Under the pieces are notes generated by a model. The model was given only the letters and a program-made list of their open reading frames with translations. It was not told the origin of the DNA and ran no database searches. DNA of 32,398 bases, from assembly GCA_022321325.1 (NCBI GenBank), contig JAKOEO010000014.1:13725-46122 (forward strand), in the 5' to 3' direction. Below, one piece after another: positions 1 through 7,736 of this stretch. The DNA is from Candidatus Magnetominusculus sp. LBB02 (GTDB lineage: Bacteria > Nitrospirota > Thermodesulfovibrionia > Thermodesulfovibrionales > Magnetobacteriaceae). Position numbers and translations under genes: made by a program. The stretch's first letter is position 1, and each line of letters opens with the position of its first letter.

Positions 1-1941
1 GAATGCCCTGAGGCCCACTACGGAGTTGAGTTTAGGGCGCATGGCGTTAATAACCTGGTCAACGGTGCGCTTGCGTTTTTTGCTGTCAGAGAGGGTAACA
101 AACAATATGCCCGTGTTGGCCCCGGGCAGGCTCATAGGGGCTACGACAGAGATGAGGCTTTCAATCTCTGGTTCTGTCTTTGCCATTTCCGAGATGACCT
201 GCTGGTGCCTTACCATGTCCTTGAAGGATATGCTTTCAGAGGCAAGCGTTACGCCTCTGAAGTAGTTTTGGTCTTCGCCGGGTATGAAACCCTTCTTTAT
301 GTAAATAAATAAAAATACGGTGGCCGCCATGACAAGCAAAGTAAACACAAGCATAGTGTAGCGATGTTTCAGTACGGCCTTGAGCATGACGCCGTAGATT
401 TTCAGAGCCGCACTGTCACGGTGAAGGTCGTCAGATGCGTGCGCACTGCCTTTGTGGCGAATGAACCTGCTGCAGAGCATAGGAGTAAGCGTAAGGGAGA
501 TAAATCCGGAGACAAGGATTGCAACCCCAATGCTTACGGCAAATTCCCTGAAGAGCCTGCCTATAATGCCCGACATAAACATAATGGGGATAAATACGAC
601 CACAAGCGAGATAGTCATTGAAAGCACGGTAAAACTTATCTCCTTAGAGCCGTCAAGGGCTGCCTTCATAGCAGGCTGGCCTTGTTCTATGCGGCGGAAT
701 ATATTTTCAAGCACCACCACGGCGTCATCCACCACGAAGCCCGCCGAGAGGGTAAGCGCCATCAGTGTAAGGTTATTCAGGCTGTAGTTTAAGGCATACA
801 TCACACAAAACGTGCCTATTATTGAAAGCGGCACGGCTATGCCGGGGATGATTGTTGCCGCGGCTGACCGCAGAAAAAAGTAGATTATCATAATTACAAG
901 AAATATGGTAAATACCAGCGTGTATTGAACATCGCTTGCCGATTCCCTGATATAATCGGCCTGATTATAAAAAACCCTCATGTTAAGGGCTGCGGGAAGT
1001 TCCGATTTCATTTTGGGAATCAACTTCATAATGCTGTCTGCAACCTCGACGGTGTTGGAGCCGGGCTGGCGTTTTACGACGATTACGATGGAGCGGTCAG
1101 ACCTTTCCTTTGTCTTAAACCATGCGGCGGTTCTGTTATTTTCAACGTCGTCCTCTGCGGTGCCGATGTCTGAAATCCTGACGGGGGCGCCGTTACGGTA
1201 GGCGACAATGAGCGGCAGGTAGCCGGCGGCGTTGAGGAGCTGGCCGTTTGACTGAATGGAGTACTGCTGGAAGCTGCTGTCAATAATGCCGTTTGGCAGG
1301 TTTACATTACCGGCGCTTATGGCATTTTTGACCTCATTGAGGCCGACGCCGTAGGAGACGAGCTTAGAGGGATTGACGCGCACACGGACGGCATATTTCT
1401 GGGCGCCGTATACAAGCACCTGAGATACGCCGGTGAGCATAGATAACTGTTCTGAGATAAAGGTCTCGGCGTATTCGTCCACCTGTGACATGCGCAGGGT
1501 GTCTGAGTATACTGCAATATAGACTACGGGATTATCTGCTGGGTTGACCTTTTTATAAGTTGGCGGGTAGGGAAGCGTAGGCGGCAGAAAGGGAGCGGCT
1601 GCCGCGATGTATGAGCCAACGTCCTGGGCGGCGGCGTCAATGCTTCTGTCAAGGGAAAACTGAAGCGTGATATTGGTCTTGCCGGTGGAGCTGGATGAGG
1701 TCATCTGTTGCAGACCGGCAATCTGCGTAAACTGCCGCTCAAGCGGAGTGGCAACAGTGGAGGCCATCGTCTCGGCGTTTGCCCCGGGAAAGTTCACAGT
1801 AACCTGAATCGTGGGGAAGTCCACCGTAGGCAGGTTGTTAACCGGCAGTTTCTTATAACCGGCGATGCCAAAAAAGAGCAGCGTACACATGACAAGGGTC
1901 GTCATCACAGGCCGCTTTATCCAAATTTCAGAAAGACTCAT
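1..1941 (-). CDS. RND family efflux transporter (AcrB/HAE1-like), 3' end outside window
   Basis: This is a proton-driven inner-membrane pump subunit of the AcrB/MdtB type, which exports drugs or other small hydrophobic compounds through a tripartite envelope complex. The reading frame is open from the ATG at 1941 to the window edge, giving 647 residues of an expected 1000-1050. It begins MSLSEIWIKRPVMTT, with the usual first transmembrane helix at about residues 12-30, followed by the periplasmic porter domain and a block of helices. The family hallmark GFVVDDAVVVLENI is present and carries the paired Asp residues of the proton relay. A GGTGG-like ribosome site lies upstream and a near-consensus promoter lies 33 bases before the start. 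No membrane-fusion-protein gene precedes it, which is the common order, so that partner must lie downstream or elsewhere. Substrate cannot be told. Confidence 0.93.
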   Translation of the reverse strand, partial: MSLSEIWIKRPVMTTLVMCTLLFFGIAGYKKLPVNNLPTVDFPTIQVTVNFPGANAETMASTVATPLERQFTQIAGLQQMTSSSSTGKTNITLQFSLDRSIDAAAQDVGSYIAAAAPFLPPTLPYPPTYKKVNPADNPVVYIAVYSDTLRMSQVDEYAETFISEQLSMLTGVSQVLVYGAQKYAVRVRVNPSKLVSYGVGLNEVKNAISAGNVNLPNGIIDSSFQQYSIQSNGQLLNAAGYLPLIVAYRNGAPVRISDIGTAEDDVENNRTAAWFKTKERSDRSIVIVVKRQPGSNTVEVADSIMKLIPKMKSELPAALNMRVFYNQADYIRESASDVQYTLVFTIFLVIMIIYFFLRSAAATIIPGIAVPLSIIGTFCVMYALNYSLNNLTLMALTLSAGFVVDDAVVVLENIFRRIEQGQPAMKAALDGSKEISFTVLSMTISLVVVFIPIMFMSGIIGRLFREFAVSIGVAILVSGFISLTLTPMLCSRFIRHKGSAHASDDLHRDSAALKIYGVMLKAVLKHRYTMLVFTLLVMAATVFLFIYIKKGFIPGEDQNYFRGVTLASESISFKDMVRHQQVISEMAKTEPEIESLISVVAPMSLPGANTGILFVTLSDSKKRKRTVDQVINAMRPKLNSVVGLRAF

Positions 1942-1973
1942 CAATCCACCCTGCTCTGTAGTGTGAAAGCCAT

Positions 1974-2002
1974 ATTATAGCGTCTCTCTATGGGATAGTC
2001 AA
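1974..2002 (-). promoter_or_regulatory. Sigma-70 type promoter for the RND gene
   Basis: Read on the minus strand, TTGACT (1997-2002) is followed after exactly 17 bases by TATAAT (1974-1979). Transcription would start near 1967 and give a leader of about 25 bases. The rest of the 145-base gap up to cheW is AT-rich on the cheW side. It holds a possible plus-strand TAATAT at 2047-2052 with no good -35, so the cheW promoter is uncertain. Confidence 0.8.
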
Positions 2003-2086
2003 ATCAAAACGTGAAAAAGGACTTTAATTTAGCGGCCAGTATATGTTAATATGTAATAAATATTACGACTGTGGAGGCGTTCAGAG

Positions 2087-2587
2087 ATGGAAGCAACGGC
2101 AGGGACCAGCCCGGCACTCAAATTTGTAACATTCACATCAACTGGCCCGATATTGCAGTTAGTGGCATTTACGCTTGGCACTGAGGACTATGCGGTGAAC
2201 ATATTGAAGGTGCAGGAGATAAACCGCATGACGGAGATAACGATGGTGCCAAACGCACAGCCATATGTTGAGGGCGTGATAAACCTGCGGGGAAAGGTCA
2301 TTCAGGTGATGAGCCTGCGAAAGAAGTTTGGGATAGAGGAAAAGCCAAGCGACGAGAGTTCGAGGATAATGATAGTGGACTTGCAGGGGGTGCTGATTGG
2401 CCTGATAGTGGATGCGGTCTCAGAGGTGCTGCGCGTACCGTTAGATTTAGTGGAGCCTGCGCCTCCGATGGGGACAATTATCAACTCCGAGTTCATCTAC
2501 GGCGTAGCGAAGATTAACGACCGTCTGATAATCCTTCTTGACATTGACAAAATGCTGGACAGGGCATCGGCAGGTTCGATGTATTAG
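2087..2587 (+). CDS. cheW: CheW-like chemotaxis coupling protein
   Basis: CheW proteins are scaffold adaptors that link chemoreceptors to the kinase CheA in cytoplasmic signalling arrays. The 166-residue product has a single CheW domain from about residue 20 to the end: LQLVAFTLGTEDYAV near the N-terminus, the conserved VEGVINLRGKVIQV strand pair, and the DAVSEVLRV segment. The ATG at 2087 has a good GGAGG site at 2073-2077. It is the first gene of a tight cluster, with only 3 bases before the NTPase gene. No cheA, receptor, cheR or cheB is visible in the window, so this is an orphan CheW tied to an NTPase and TPR pair. It could serve a distant chemotaxis array or an unusual local complex. 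Confidence 0.92.
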   Translation: MEATAGTSPALKFVTFTSTGPILQLVAFTLGTEDYAVNILKVQEINRMTEITMVPNAQPYVEGVINLRGKVIQVMSLRKKFGIEEKPSDESSRIMIVDLQGVLIGLIVDAVSEVLRVPLDLVEPAPPMGTIINSEFIYGVAKINDRLIILLDIDKMLDRASAGSMY

Positions 2588-2590
2588 GAT

Positions 2591-3955
2591 ATGAAATACA
2601 CACCGCCAAAGAAGATTGCCGAGGCCGCCCGGCAGCTGGATTTCAGCCAGCCCTTAGAGGTTGACGACCCGCGATATGTCAACACAGAAAAAGGCAGAGG
2701 GGTTGTCAATTACAATCAGTTATTTAAGAAGATGGGTTTTGACATGTCAAACCCAGACGATGTTACCCTGCCAGAAAATGGTCATACGTTATTTTGCGGG
2801 CATATTGGCTGTGGAAAGAGTACGGAGTTAAGGAAACTTGGCGAAAAGCTAAACAGGAGCGGTTTGTTTTATGTAGTATTTGTTGATGTGGCGCTGGAGC
2901 TGGATACAAATAATCTCCAGTACCCGGATTTGTTGATGGCGCTTGCAAACAGGCTGCTTGAAAACTTAAAAAAAGATGGCATTGAGATAAATCCGGTTTT
3001 TTTATCAAACCTGCAATCGTGGTTTGATCAAAAGATTGCAACGACTGAGACAACGAAGAGCTTTGCCGCGGAGTTAAAGGCCGGTATCAAGGTGGGTGCG
3101 GGAATTCCATTCCTGGCGGAGCTGTTCGGCAAACTTACGAATTCTATAAAGATGGGCACGACCTATAAAGAAGAACTGCGGCGGGTGATAAAAAATCATG
3201 TTACCGAGTTTGCAGATTCATTTCACCTATTGATAAGCGCGGTGGAAAGTGAGACAAAAAAGAAGGGCTTGGCAGAGAAGATATTATTCATCGTTGACGG
3301 GACTGATAAGCTATCGAGCGATGACAGCGATAGATTTTTCATAAAAGACTCCAGTCAGTTAAAGGTTATCAGGGCAAATTTCTTATATGGCGCACCAATT
3401 CATCTTATTTATTCCTCTAATCAGGTTCAGCAGAGATTTGAGTATTTCATATTACCCATGATAAAGATTATAGATAGAGATGGGAATAAACTCAGGGACG
3501 GCTATGAGGTAATGAGGGGAATAGTTTTACAGAGGGTGGACATATCGCTGTTTGAAAACCCCGGAACGTTCGAAAATCCCGGCACTGTTGATAAGATAAT
3601 CGAACATTCAGGCGGCTCCCCAAGAGAATTAATGCGTATATTGAAAAATGCCTATTTATTTGCTGAGGATAAGTTCACGGTGGCGGCTGTAGACGAAGGG
3701 ATAAACCGGCTGGCTACCGAATACAGGAGGATGTTTGCCTTTAAGGACTCATCCTATTTCAGAATCATGGCCGAAGTGGATAATGGCAAAGATGTGGATA
3801 AAGGTTCAGAGAAGGTAGAATTTCTCCTTTTTAATCTGGCGCTATTTGAGTACAACGAGTTTTTCTGGAGATCGCACCCCGTTATAAGGCTTTTGGAAGG
3901 TTATCAAAGGGCGGTAGAAAGCGTCAGAAAAGAATTAAGCACGTCAAATGGCTGA
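2591..3955 (+). CDS. AAA/STAND-like P-loop NTPase of unknown role
   Basis: The 454-residue soluble protein has a clear Walker A, GHIGCGKST at residues 70-78, and a Walker B, ILFIVDGTD at 231-239. HLIYSSN at about 271-277 could be sensor 1, and GGSPRELMRIL at about 340-350 could be sensor 2. This layout suits an AAA or STAND-type signalling ATPase. I recall similar NTPases encoded beside TPR proteins in other bacteria, but know of no defined function. A six-residue tandem duplication, FENPGTFENPGT, lies at 3551-3586. The ATG follows the cheW stop by 3 bases with a short AGGA immediately upstream. The end overlaps the TPR gene by 8 bases, so the three genes are very likely co-translated. It could regulate CheW or form a split NTPase-sensor pair with the TPR protein. 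Confidence 0.75.
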   Translation: MKYTPPKKIAEAARQLDFSQPLEVDDPRYVNTEKGRGVVNYNQLFKKMGFDMSNPDDVTLPENGHTLFCGHIGCGKSTELRKLGEKLNRSGLFYVVFVDVALELDTNNLQYPDLLMALANRLLENLKKDGIEINPVFLSNLQSWFDQKIATTETTKSFAAELKAGIKVGAGIPFLAELFGKLTNSIKMGTTYKEELRRVIKNHVTEFADSFHLLISAVESETKKKGLAEKILFIVDGTDKLSSDDSDRFFIKDSSQLKVIRANFLYGAPIHLIYSSNQVQQRFEYFILPMIKIIDRDGNKLRDGYEVMRGIVLQRVDISLFENPGTFENPGTVDKIIEHSGGSPRELMRILKNAYLFAEDKFTVAAVDEGINRLATEYRRMFAFKDSSYFRIMAEVDNGKDVDKGSEKVEFLLFNLALFEYNEFFWRSHPVIRLLEGYQRAVESVRKELSTSNG

Positions 3956-5366
3956 TTCGCGCGAATTAACGCCTGCCCAAAAAGAAGAACTTCGACGTGC
4001 CGAAAGGCTGTTACAAGCCGCAAGCGGTTTTCGTCTTGTAATTGCAGAGTTTAACGACCCGCAGTTCAGACGCATAATAATAGACAAAATCAGCGGCTTT
4101 GGCGTGAAGTCCGTTGTCCTTGAGGTAAGCCGCGAGGCGTTTCCCAATTTCTATGACTTCGAGCTTAAAATCGCTGAATTAAGTAAGACCTACAATGTTA
4201 TACATGTCGTTGACCTTGATACATGGCTAAAGATGGACGAGGGCGACAGGATGGTGCTTGGCTTTAACTATCACCGCGAGGGCATAGCCGCCACATGCAA
4301 GGCGTCACTTTTTTTGTGGATGACAGAGCTTGGCATATATTCATTTATGACAACCGTCCCCGACATGTGGTCATGGCGGTCTGCCGTATTGACGTTTATG
4401 ATAGAAAAAGAAAAGACGCCGGCCAGCCTTCTCACCGAACAAGGCTATGATTACCTAAGGGCAATGCCGCTTGACAGAAGACTCGCCCGCATCGAAGAGC
4501 TTGAGAAATTCTTAGCCGCCCCGCCCTCTGATTTGGAAAACAGGCTTCTATCGCAGCTCTACAAAGAGCTTGGGAGTTTATACTTACATCTTGGTACAAA
4601 AGAAGGTCTGGAAAGAGGAATGGATTATTATGATAAGGCGCTTAATATTGACATTAAGATATATGGGGATGAACATCAGGCCGTAGCTGACGATTATAAC
4701 AATATAGGTTCAGCATGGGATAGCATGGGGGAGTATAAGAAGGCGCTTGAGTTTTATGACAAGTCGCTTGAAATAAAGTTAAAAGTGTATGGCGAGCATC
4801 ATCCTACGGTTGCAACGGGCTATAACAATATAGGTTTAGCATGGGATAGCATGGGGGATTCAAAGAAGGCGCTTGAGTTTTTTGATAAGGCGCTTACAAT
4901 ACATTTAAAAGTTTATGGTGAGGACCATCAGGCCGTTGCAACGGGCTATAACAATATAGGTTTAGCATGGGATAGCATGGGGGATTCAAAGAAGGCGCTT
5001 GAGTTTTTTGATAAGGCGCTTACAATACATTTAAAAGTTTATGGTGGGCATCATCCTAATGTTGCAACTGGCTATAACAATATAGGTTTAGCATGGGATA
5101 GCATGGGGGAATATAAGAAGGCGCTTGAGTTTTATGACAAGGCGCTTAAAATAGATTTAAAAGTATATGGAGAGAATCATCCAAATGTTGCAACGAAGTA
5201 TAACAATATAGGTTTAGCATGGGATCGCATGGGGGAGTATAAGAAGGCGCTTGAGTTTTATGACAGGGCGCTTAAAATACTCAATAAAGTTTATGGCGAT
5301 AATCATCCCCACGTTAGAGACCTTCTGCATAAAATTGATTTGACAAAGAAACACAACTCTCAATGA
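3948..5366 (+). CDS. TPR-repeat protein with N-terminal STAND-associated-type domain
   Basis: The 472-residue protein has two parts. Residues 1 to about 195 form an alpha/beta domain ending with LNxxRE-like and WSWRSAVLTF motifs (FNYHREGIAATC, then VPDMWSWRS). I recall this pattern before TPR or NTPase modules in bacterial signalling proteins, but it has no named function I can cite. No Walker motif is present in it. Residues from about 200 onward are kinesin-light-chain-like TPRs of exactly 42 residues. Five regular units start with YNNIG and end near KVYGxxHPxVAT, preceded by one divergent unit. The start overlaps the NTPase stop (ATGGCTGA), and the stop overlaps the glycerate kinase start (ATGA). 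The TPR surface probably binds a partner protein, and the neighbouring NTPase is the obvious candidate. Confidence 0.8.
   Translation: MADSRELTPAQKEELRRAERLLQAASGFRLVIAEFNDPQFRRIIIDKISGFGVKSVVLEVSREAFPNFYDFELKIAELSKTYNVIHVVDLDTWLKMDEGDRMVLGFNYHREGIAATCKASLFLWMTELGIYSFMTTVPDMWSWRSAVLTFMIEKEKTPASLLTEQGYDYLRAMPLDRRLARIEELEKFLAAPPSDLENRLLSQLYKELGSLYLHLGTKEGLERGMDYYDKALNIDIKIYGDEHQAVADDYNNIGSAWDSMGEYKKALEFYDKSLEIKLKVYGEHHPTVATGYNNIGLAWDSMGDSKKALEFFDKALTIHLKVYGEDHQAVATGYNNIGLAWDSMGDSKKALEFFDKALTIHLKVYGGHHPNVATGYNNIGLAWDSMGEYKKALEFYDKALKIDLKVYGENHPNVATKYNNIGLAWDRMGEYKKALEFYDRALKILNKVYGDNHPHVRDLLHKIDLTKKHNSQ
4695..5324 (+). repeat. Five tandem 126-bp TPR-coding repeats
   Basis: The string TATAACAATATAGG recurs at 4695, 4821, 4947, 5073 and 5199, always 126 bases apart, which is 42 codons. 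Units two (4821-4946) and three (4947-5072) are identical over roughly their first 100 bases, then differ at the GEDHQA versus GGHHPN codons. Such nucleotide identity, including silent sites, points to recent duplication or gene conversion. The region could also collapse in short-read assembly, so the copy number deserves caution. Confidence 0.95.
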
Positions 5367-6601
5367 CCGGCCTGCTCACTGACATCTACAACGCCGCTGT
5401 CGGCACGTGCTCCGCTTATAACTGTGTCTTAAACTATGCCGAATATGTCAGGCGGGTTTATGTTGAGGGGGATTATAGGCGGCTGTTGGTTGTGGGGTTT
5501 GGCAAGGGGGCATATGGTATGGCGCTTGCCGCATCTGAATCCCTTGACGATATTATCACGGGCGGCGTTGTCGTTACGAAATATGGACATAGCGATAGCG
5601 CTATGGCGGGGAAGATAAGAGTTCTTGAGGCTGCACATCCCGTCCCCGACGAAAACGGCGTCAGGGCTGCCGCTGAAATCGTTGAACTCTTCAGGGGTGT
5701 GTCAGTTGATACGCTCATCCTCTGTCTTATATCGGGCGGTGGCTCTGCGCTTTTTGTCAACCCCTCCCATGGCGTCAGCCTCTCTGAAAAACAGGCGGTA
5801 ACAGAGGCACTGCTTAGGTCGGGCTGCGATATTAATGAACTTAATACTGTGAGAAAGCAGCTCTCCACGGTCAAAGGCGGCGGCCTTGCCGCGTTGGCCT
5901 ATCCGGCGAAATGCCTGTCGCTTATCATTTCAGATGTGCTTGGGAATCCCCTTGATGTCATCGCCTCAGGCCCAACAACTGTCAACACCACGGGCACGCG
6001 TGAGGCCGTTGATGTTTTAAAGAGATATGGCCAATTTGATAAGCTGCCGCCAAATGTCATCGGGGCAATAAATAAATCTTCAGGGCAGCGTCCTGTCAAT
6101 GTTGAAAATATCATCATAGCCGACCTCAGGCAGGCCCTTGACGCGGCATTAAAGCGTGCCAGCGAACGTGGCCTCGATGCGGAGATTATCAGTGATAATC
6201 TCAATGGCGATGTCATAGAAGCGGCAAAATGGCTTGCTGCAAAGATTACAGCGAATAAGAAATTACTAATCAGCGGCGGCGAGACGACCGTTACGGTAAC
6301 CGGCACGGGCAGAGGCGGCAGAAACATGCAGCTCGCCCTCCTATTTGCCCTTGAAATCGAGGGACGGCAGGGCATTACCATGCTTAGCGCGGGCACTGAC
6401 GGCACTGACGGCCCCACTGACGCCGCCGGCGCTATTGTGGACGGCGAGACTATAGCACGAGGCAGGGCAGCCGGCCTTGACGCAGGAGACTATCTGGCAA
6501 ATAACGATTCATACACATATTTCGAGCGCGCGGGCTGCCTCTTTAAACCCGGCCCAACCGGCACAAACGTGATGGATATCCAGTTGATTTTGTGCGAATG
6601 A
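5363..6601 (+). CDS. Glycerate 2-kinase, MOFRL family
   Basis: This enzyme phosphorylates D-glycerate to 2-phosphoglycerate using ATP, and members are also annotated as hydroxypyruvate reductase (TtuD/GckA). The 412-residue product matches the usual length. It has the N-terminal DUF4147 domain with FGKGAYGMA, HPVPDENG, LISGGGSALF and the NTVRKQLSTVKGGGLA segment. IISDVLGNPLDVIASGPT follows, and the C-terminal MOFRL domain carries GGETTVTVTG, GRGGRNMQLAL and SAGTDGTDGPTDAAGA. The ATG overlaps the TPR stop by 4 bases. No other glycerate or serine-cycle gene is nearby, so the link to the upstream signalling genes is probably transcriptional convenience, though the tight overlap is odd. The sequence looks intact. 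Confidence 0.93.
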   Translation: MTGLLTDIYNAAVGTCSAYNCVLNYAEYVRRVYVEGDYRRLLVVGFGKGAYGMALAASESLDDIITGGVVVTKYGHSDSAMAGKIRVLEAAHPVPDENGVRAAAEIVELFRGVSVDTLILCLISGGGSALFVNPSHGVSLSEKQAVTEALLRSGCDINELNTVRKQLSTVKGGGLAALAYPAKCLSLIISDVLGNPLDVIASGPTTVNTTGTREAVDVLKRYGQFDKLPPNVIGAINKSSGQRPVNVENIIIADLRQALDAALKRASERGLDAEIISDNLNGDVIEAAKWLAAKITANKKLLISGGETTVTVTGTGRGGRNMQLALLFALEIEGRQGITMLSAGTDGTDGPTDAAGAIVDGETIARGRAAGLDAGDYLANNDSYTYFERAGCLFKPGPTGTNVMDIQLILCE

Positions 6602-6617
6602 TATAGGCATTGTCTGT

Positions 6618-6647
6618 TTGACTGTAATTCTTTATAACCGTTATAAT
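6618..6647 (+). promoter_or_regulatory. Sigma-70 type promoter for the MORN/DUF805 pair
   Basis: TTGACT at 6618-6623 and TATAAT at 6642-6647 are separated by 18 bases. Transcription would begin near 6654, leaving a leader of about 39 bases before the ATG at 6693. This separates the pair from the upstream glycerate kinase cluster. Confidence 0.75.
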
Positions 6648-6692
6648 TCATCATTGATGAGAGTAACTACTACGCATTCAGGAGAACATAAG

Positions 6693-7208
6693 ATGAGAAA
6701 ATTATTTGCGGTAACGCTGATGTGTCTTATGCTGACGGTGTGTCTGACGGCCTATGCCGAAAAAGGAACTATTACGATGCCAAATGGCGGGAAATATGTG
6801 GGGGAATATACCCCCGGGGAAAACGGCTCAGGCGTGGCCAACGGCAGGGGCACTATGACCTTGCCTGACGGCATAAAGTATGTCGGGGAATTCGTAGATG
6901 GCCGCCCAAGCGGCAGAGGCACGATGACCTGGCCTGACGGCAAGAAATACGTCGGCGACTATGAAAACGGAGAGCCTAACGGCAAGGGTACCCTTACCAA
7001 GCCTGACGGGACAAAATACGTAGGCGACTACGAAAACGGCGAGCCAAACGGCAAAGGGAATTATCTCTGGCCTGACGGCAAAAAATACGCAGGGGAATTT
7101 GAAAACGGACAACCTAACGGTCAGGGGACATTGATCATGCCTAACGGTAAGAAGTTCACCGGCGAATTCAAAGACGGCAAATATGTCGGCTCATCGGACG
7201 ATGAGTAA
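6693..7208 (+). CDS. Secreted MORN-repeat protein
   Basis: The 171-residue protein begins with a signal peptide (MRKLFAVTLM, hydrophobic stretch, then AYA before residue 23), so it should be exported to the periplasm. The mature part is almost all MORN repeats: six units built on GKKYVGEF and NGKGTLT-like motifs with a 23-residue period. MORN repeats make elongated beta-hairpin arrays that bind proteins or membranes. The start at 6693 is chosen because AGGAGA sits at 6680-6685 and the signal peptide begins there. An upstream in-frame TTG at 6618 lies inside the promoter. The gene ends overlapping the DUF805 gene. Specific function is unknown; it could also be toxin-immunity- or envelope-related, but nothing shows this. 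Confidence 0.85.
   Translation: MRKLFAVTLMCLMLTVCLTAYAEKGTITMPNGGKYVGEYTPGENGSGVANGRGTMTLPDGIKYVGEFVDGRPSGRGTMTWPDGKKYVGDYENGEPNGKGTLTKPDGTKYVGDYENGEPNGKGNYLWPDGKKYAGEFENGQPNGQGTLIMPNGKKFTGEFKDGKYVGSSDDE
6775..7185 (+). repeat. 69-bp MORN-coding repeats
   Basis: The coding sequence holds about six units of roughly 69 bases (23 codons), each with a PDGKKYVG-type core. The clearest neighbouring pair is near 6934-7071, where DYENGEPNGKG occurs twice with several silent differences. This is older divergence than in the TPR repeats at 4695-5324. Confidence 0.8.
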
Positions 7209-7713
7209 ACCATTCGGAAGGTTATGTCCAAATTGCAGCAATGAGGACATTCAGGATGGCGATATATTTTGTAAACATTGCGGTTGTGCATTAAGCGGCT
7301 CTGGATGGAGTAGCGGCAGCCCGCTGCAACGGAGTTTTATGCAGACAGCCCTGATGCCGCTAAAGAAATATGCAGTATTTAAGGGCAGGGCAAGCAGAGG
7401 TGAGTACTGGTATTTTGGTCTTTTATGGTTTATAGTTTTTTTCCTACTTAATGCCGTGTGGTCGTTAGGGCAGCATTTAAGCAATGACACTTTAATTATC
7501 TTTGGCGTCATTGCTGTCTTGAGCTTTTTCTTCGCAACAGTCATACCTATTATGGCTGTGTGGGTGCGCAGACTACACGATGTTGGGAAAAGCGGATGGT
7601 GGGCAATTCTGTTTCAACTGATACCTGTGGTTGGCCCTTTATATGTGTATGTCTTGACGTTTAAAAAAGGAGATACCGGCTATAATAAGTATGGGGCAGA
7701 CCCGTTAACTTAG
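7201..7713 (+). CDS. Zinc-ribbon DUF805 membrane protein
   Basis: The 170-residue product starts with a short zinc ribbon: CPNC at about residues 9-12 and CKHC at about 25-28, which could bind one metal ion. A DUF805 domain follows, starting FKGRASRGEYWYF. It has three or four membrane helices and the diagnostic VRRLHDVGKSGWW loop, then a C-terminal GYNKYGADP tail. DUF805 proteins are inner-membrane proteins without a settled function. I chose the ATG at 7201, which overlaps the MORN stop in ATGAGTAA. An ATG at 7183 in the same frame would add six residues. The overlap suggests the secreted MORN protein and this membrane protein work together. The gene runs convergently toward the GGDEF gene with a 23-base gap and no clear terminator. 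Confidence 0.85.
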   Translation: MSKPFGRLCPNCSNEDIQDGDIFCKHCGCALSGSGWSSGSPLQRSFMQTALMPLKKYAVFKGRASRGEYWYFGLLWFIVFFLLNAVWSLGQHLSNDTLIIFGVIAVLSFFFATVIPIMAVWVRRLHDVGKSGWWAILFQLIPVVGPLYVYVLTFKKGDTGYNKYGADPLT

Positions 7714-7736
7714 CGATAGTAAAGCCTTGGTAATTC

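Noticed and set aside
4695-5324. CRISPR-like periodic repeat
   Set aside because: Units are continuous 126-base coding repeats without spacers and give a clear TPR protein.
5899-6417. Minus-strand 172-residue frame opposite glycerate kinase
   Set aside because: It is a shadow of a well-supported gene; composition and lack of motifs argue against it.
6618-6692. Upstream TTG start for the MORN gene
   Set aside because: It falls on the -35 box and would remove the signal peptide from the N-terminus. The ATG at 6693 has a ribosome site.
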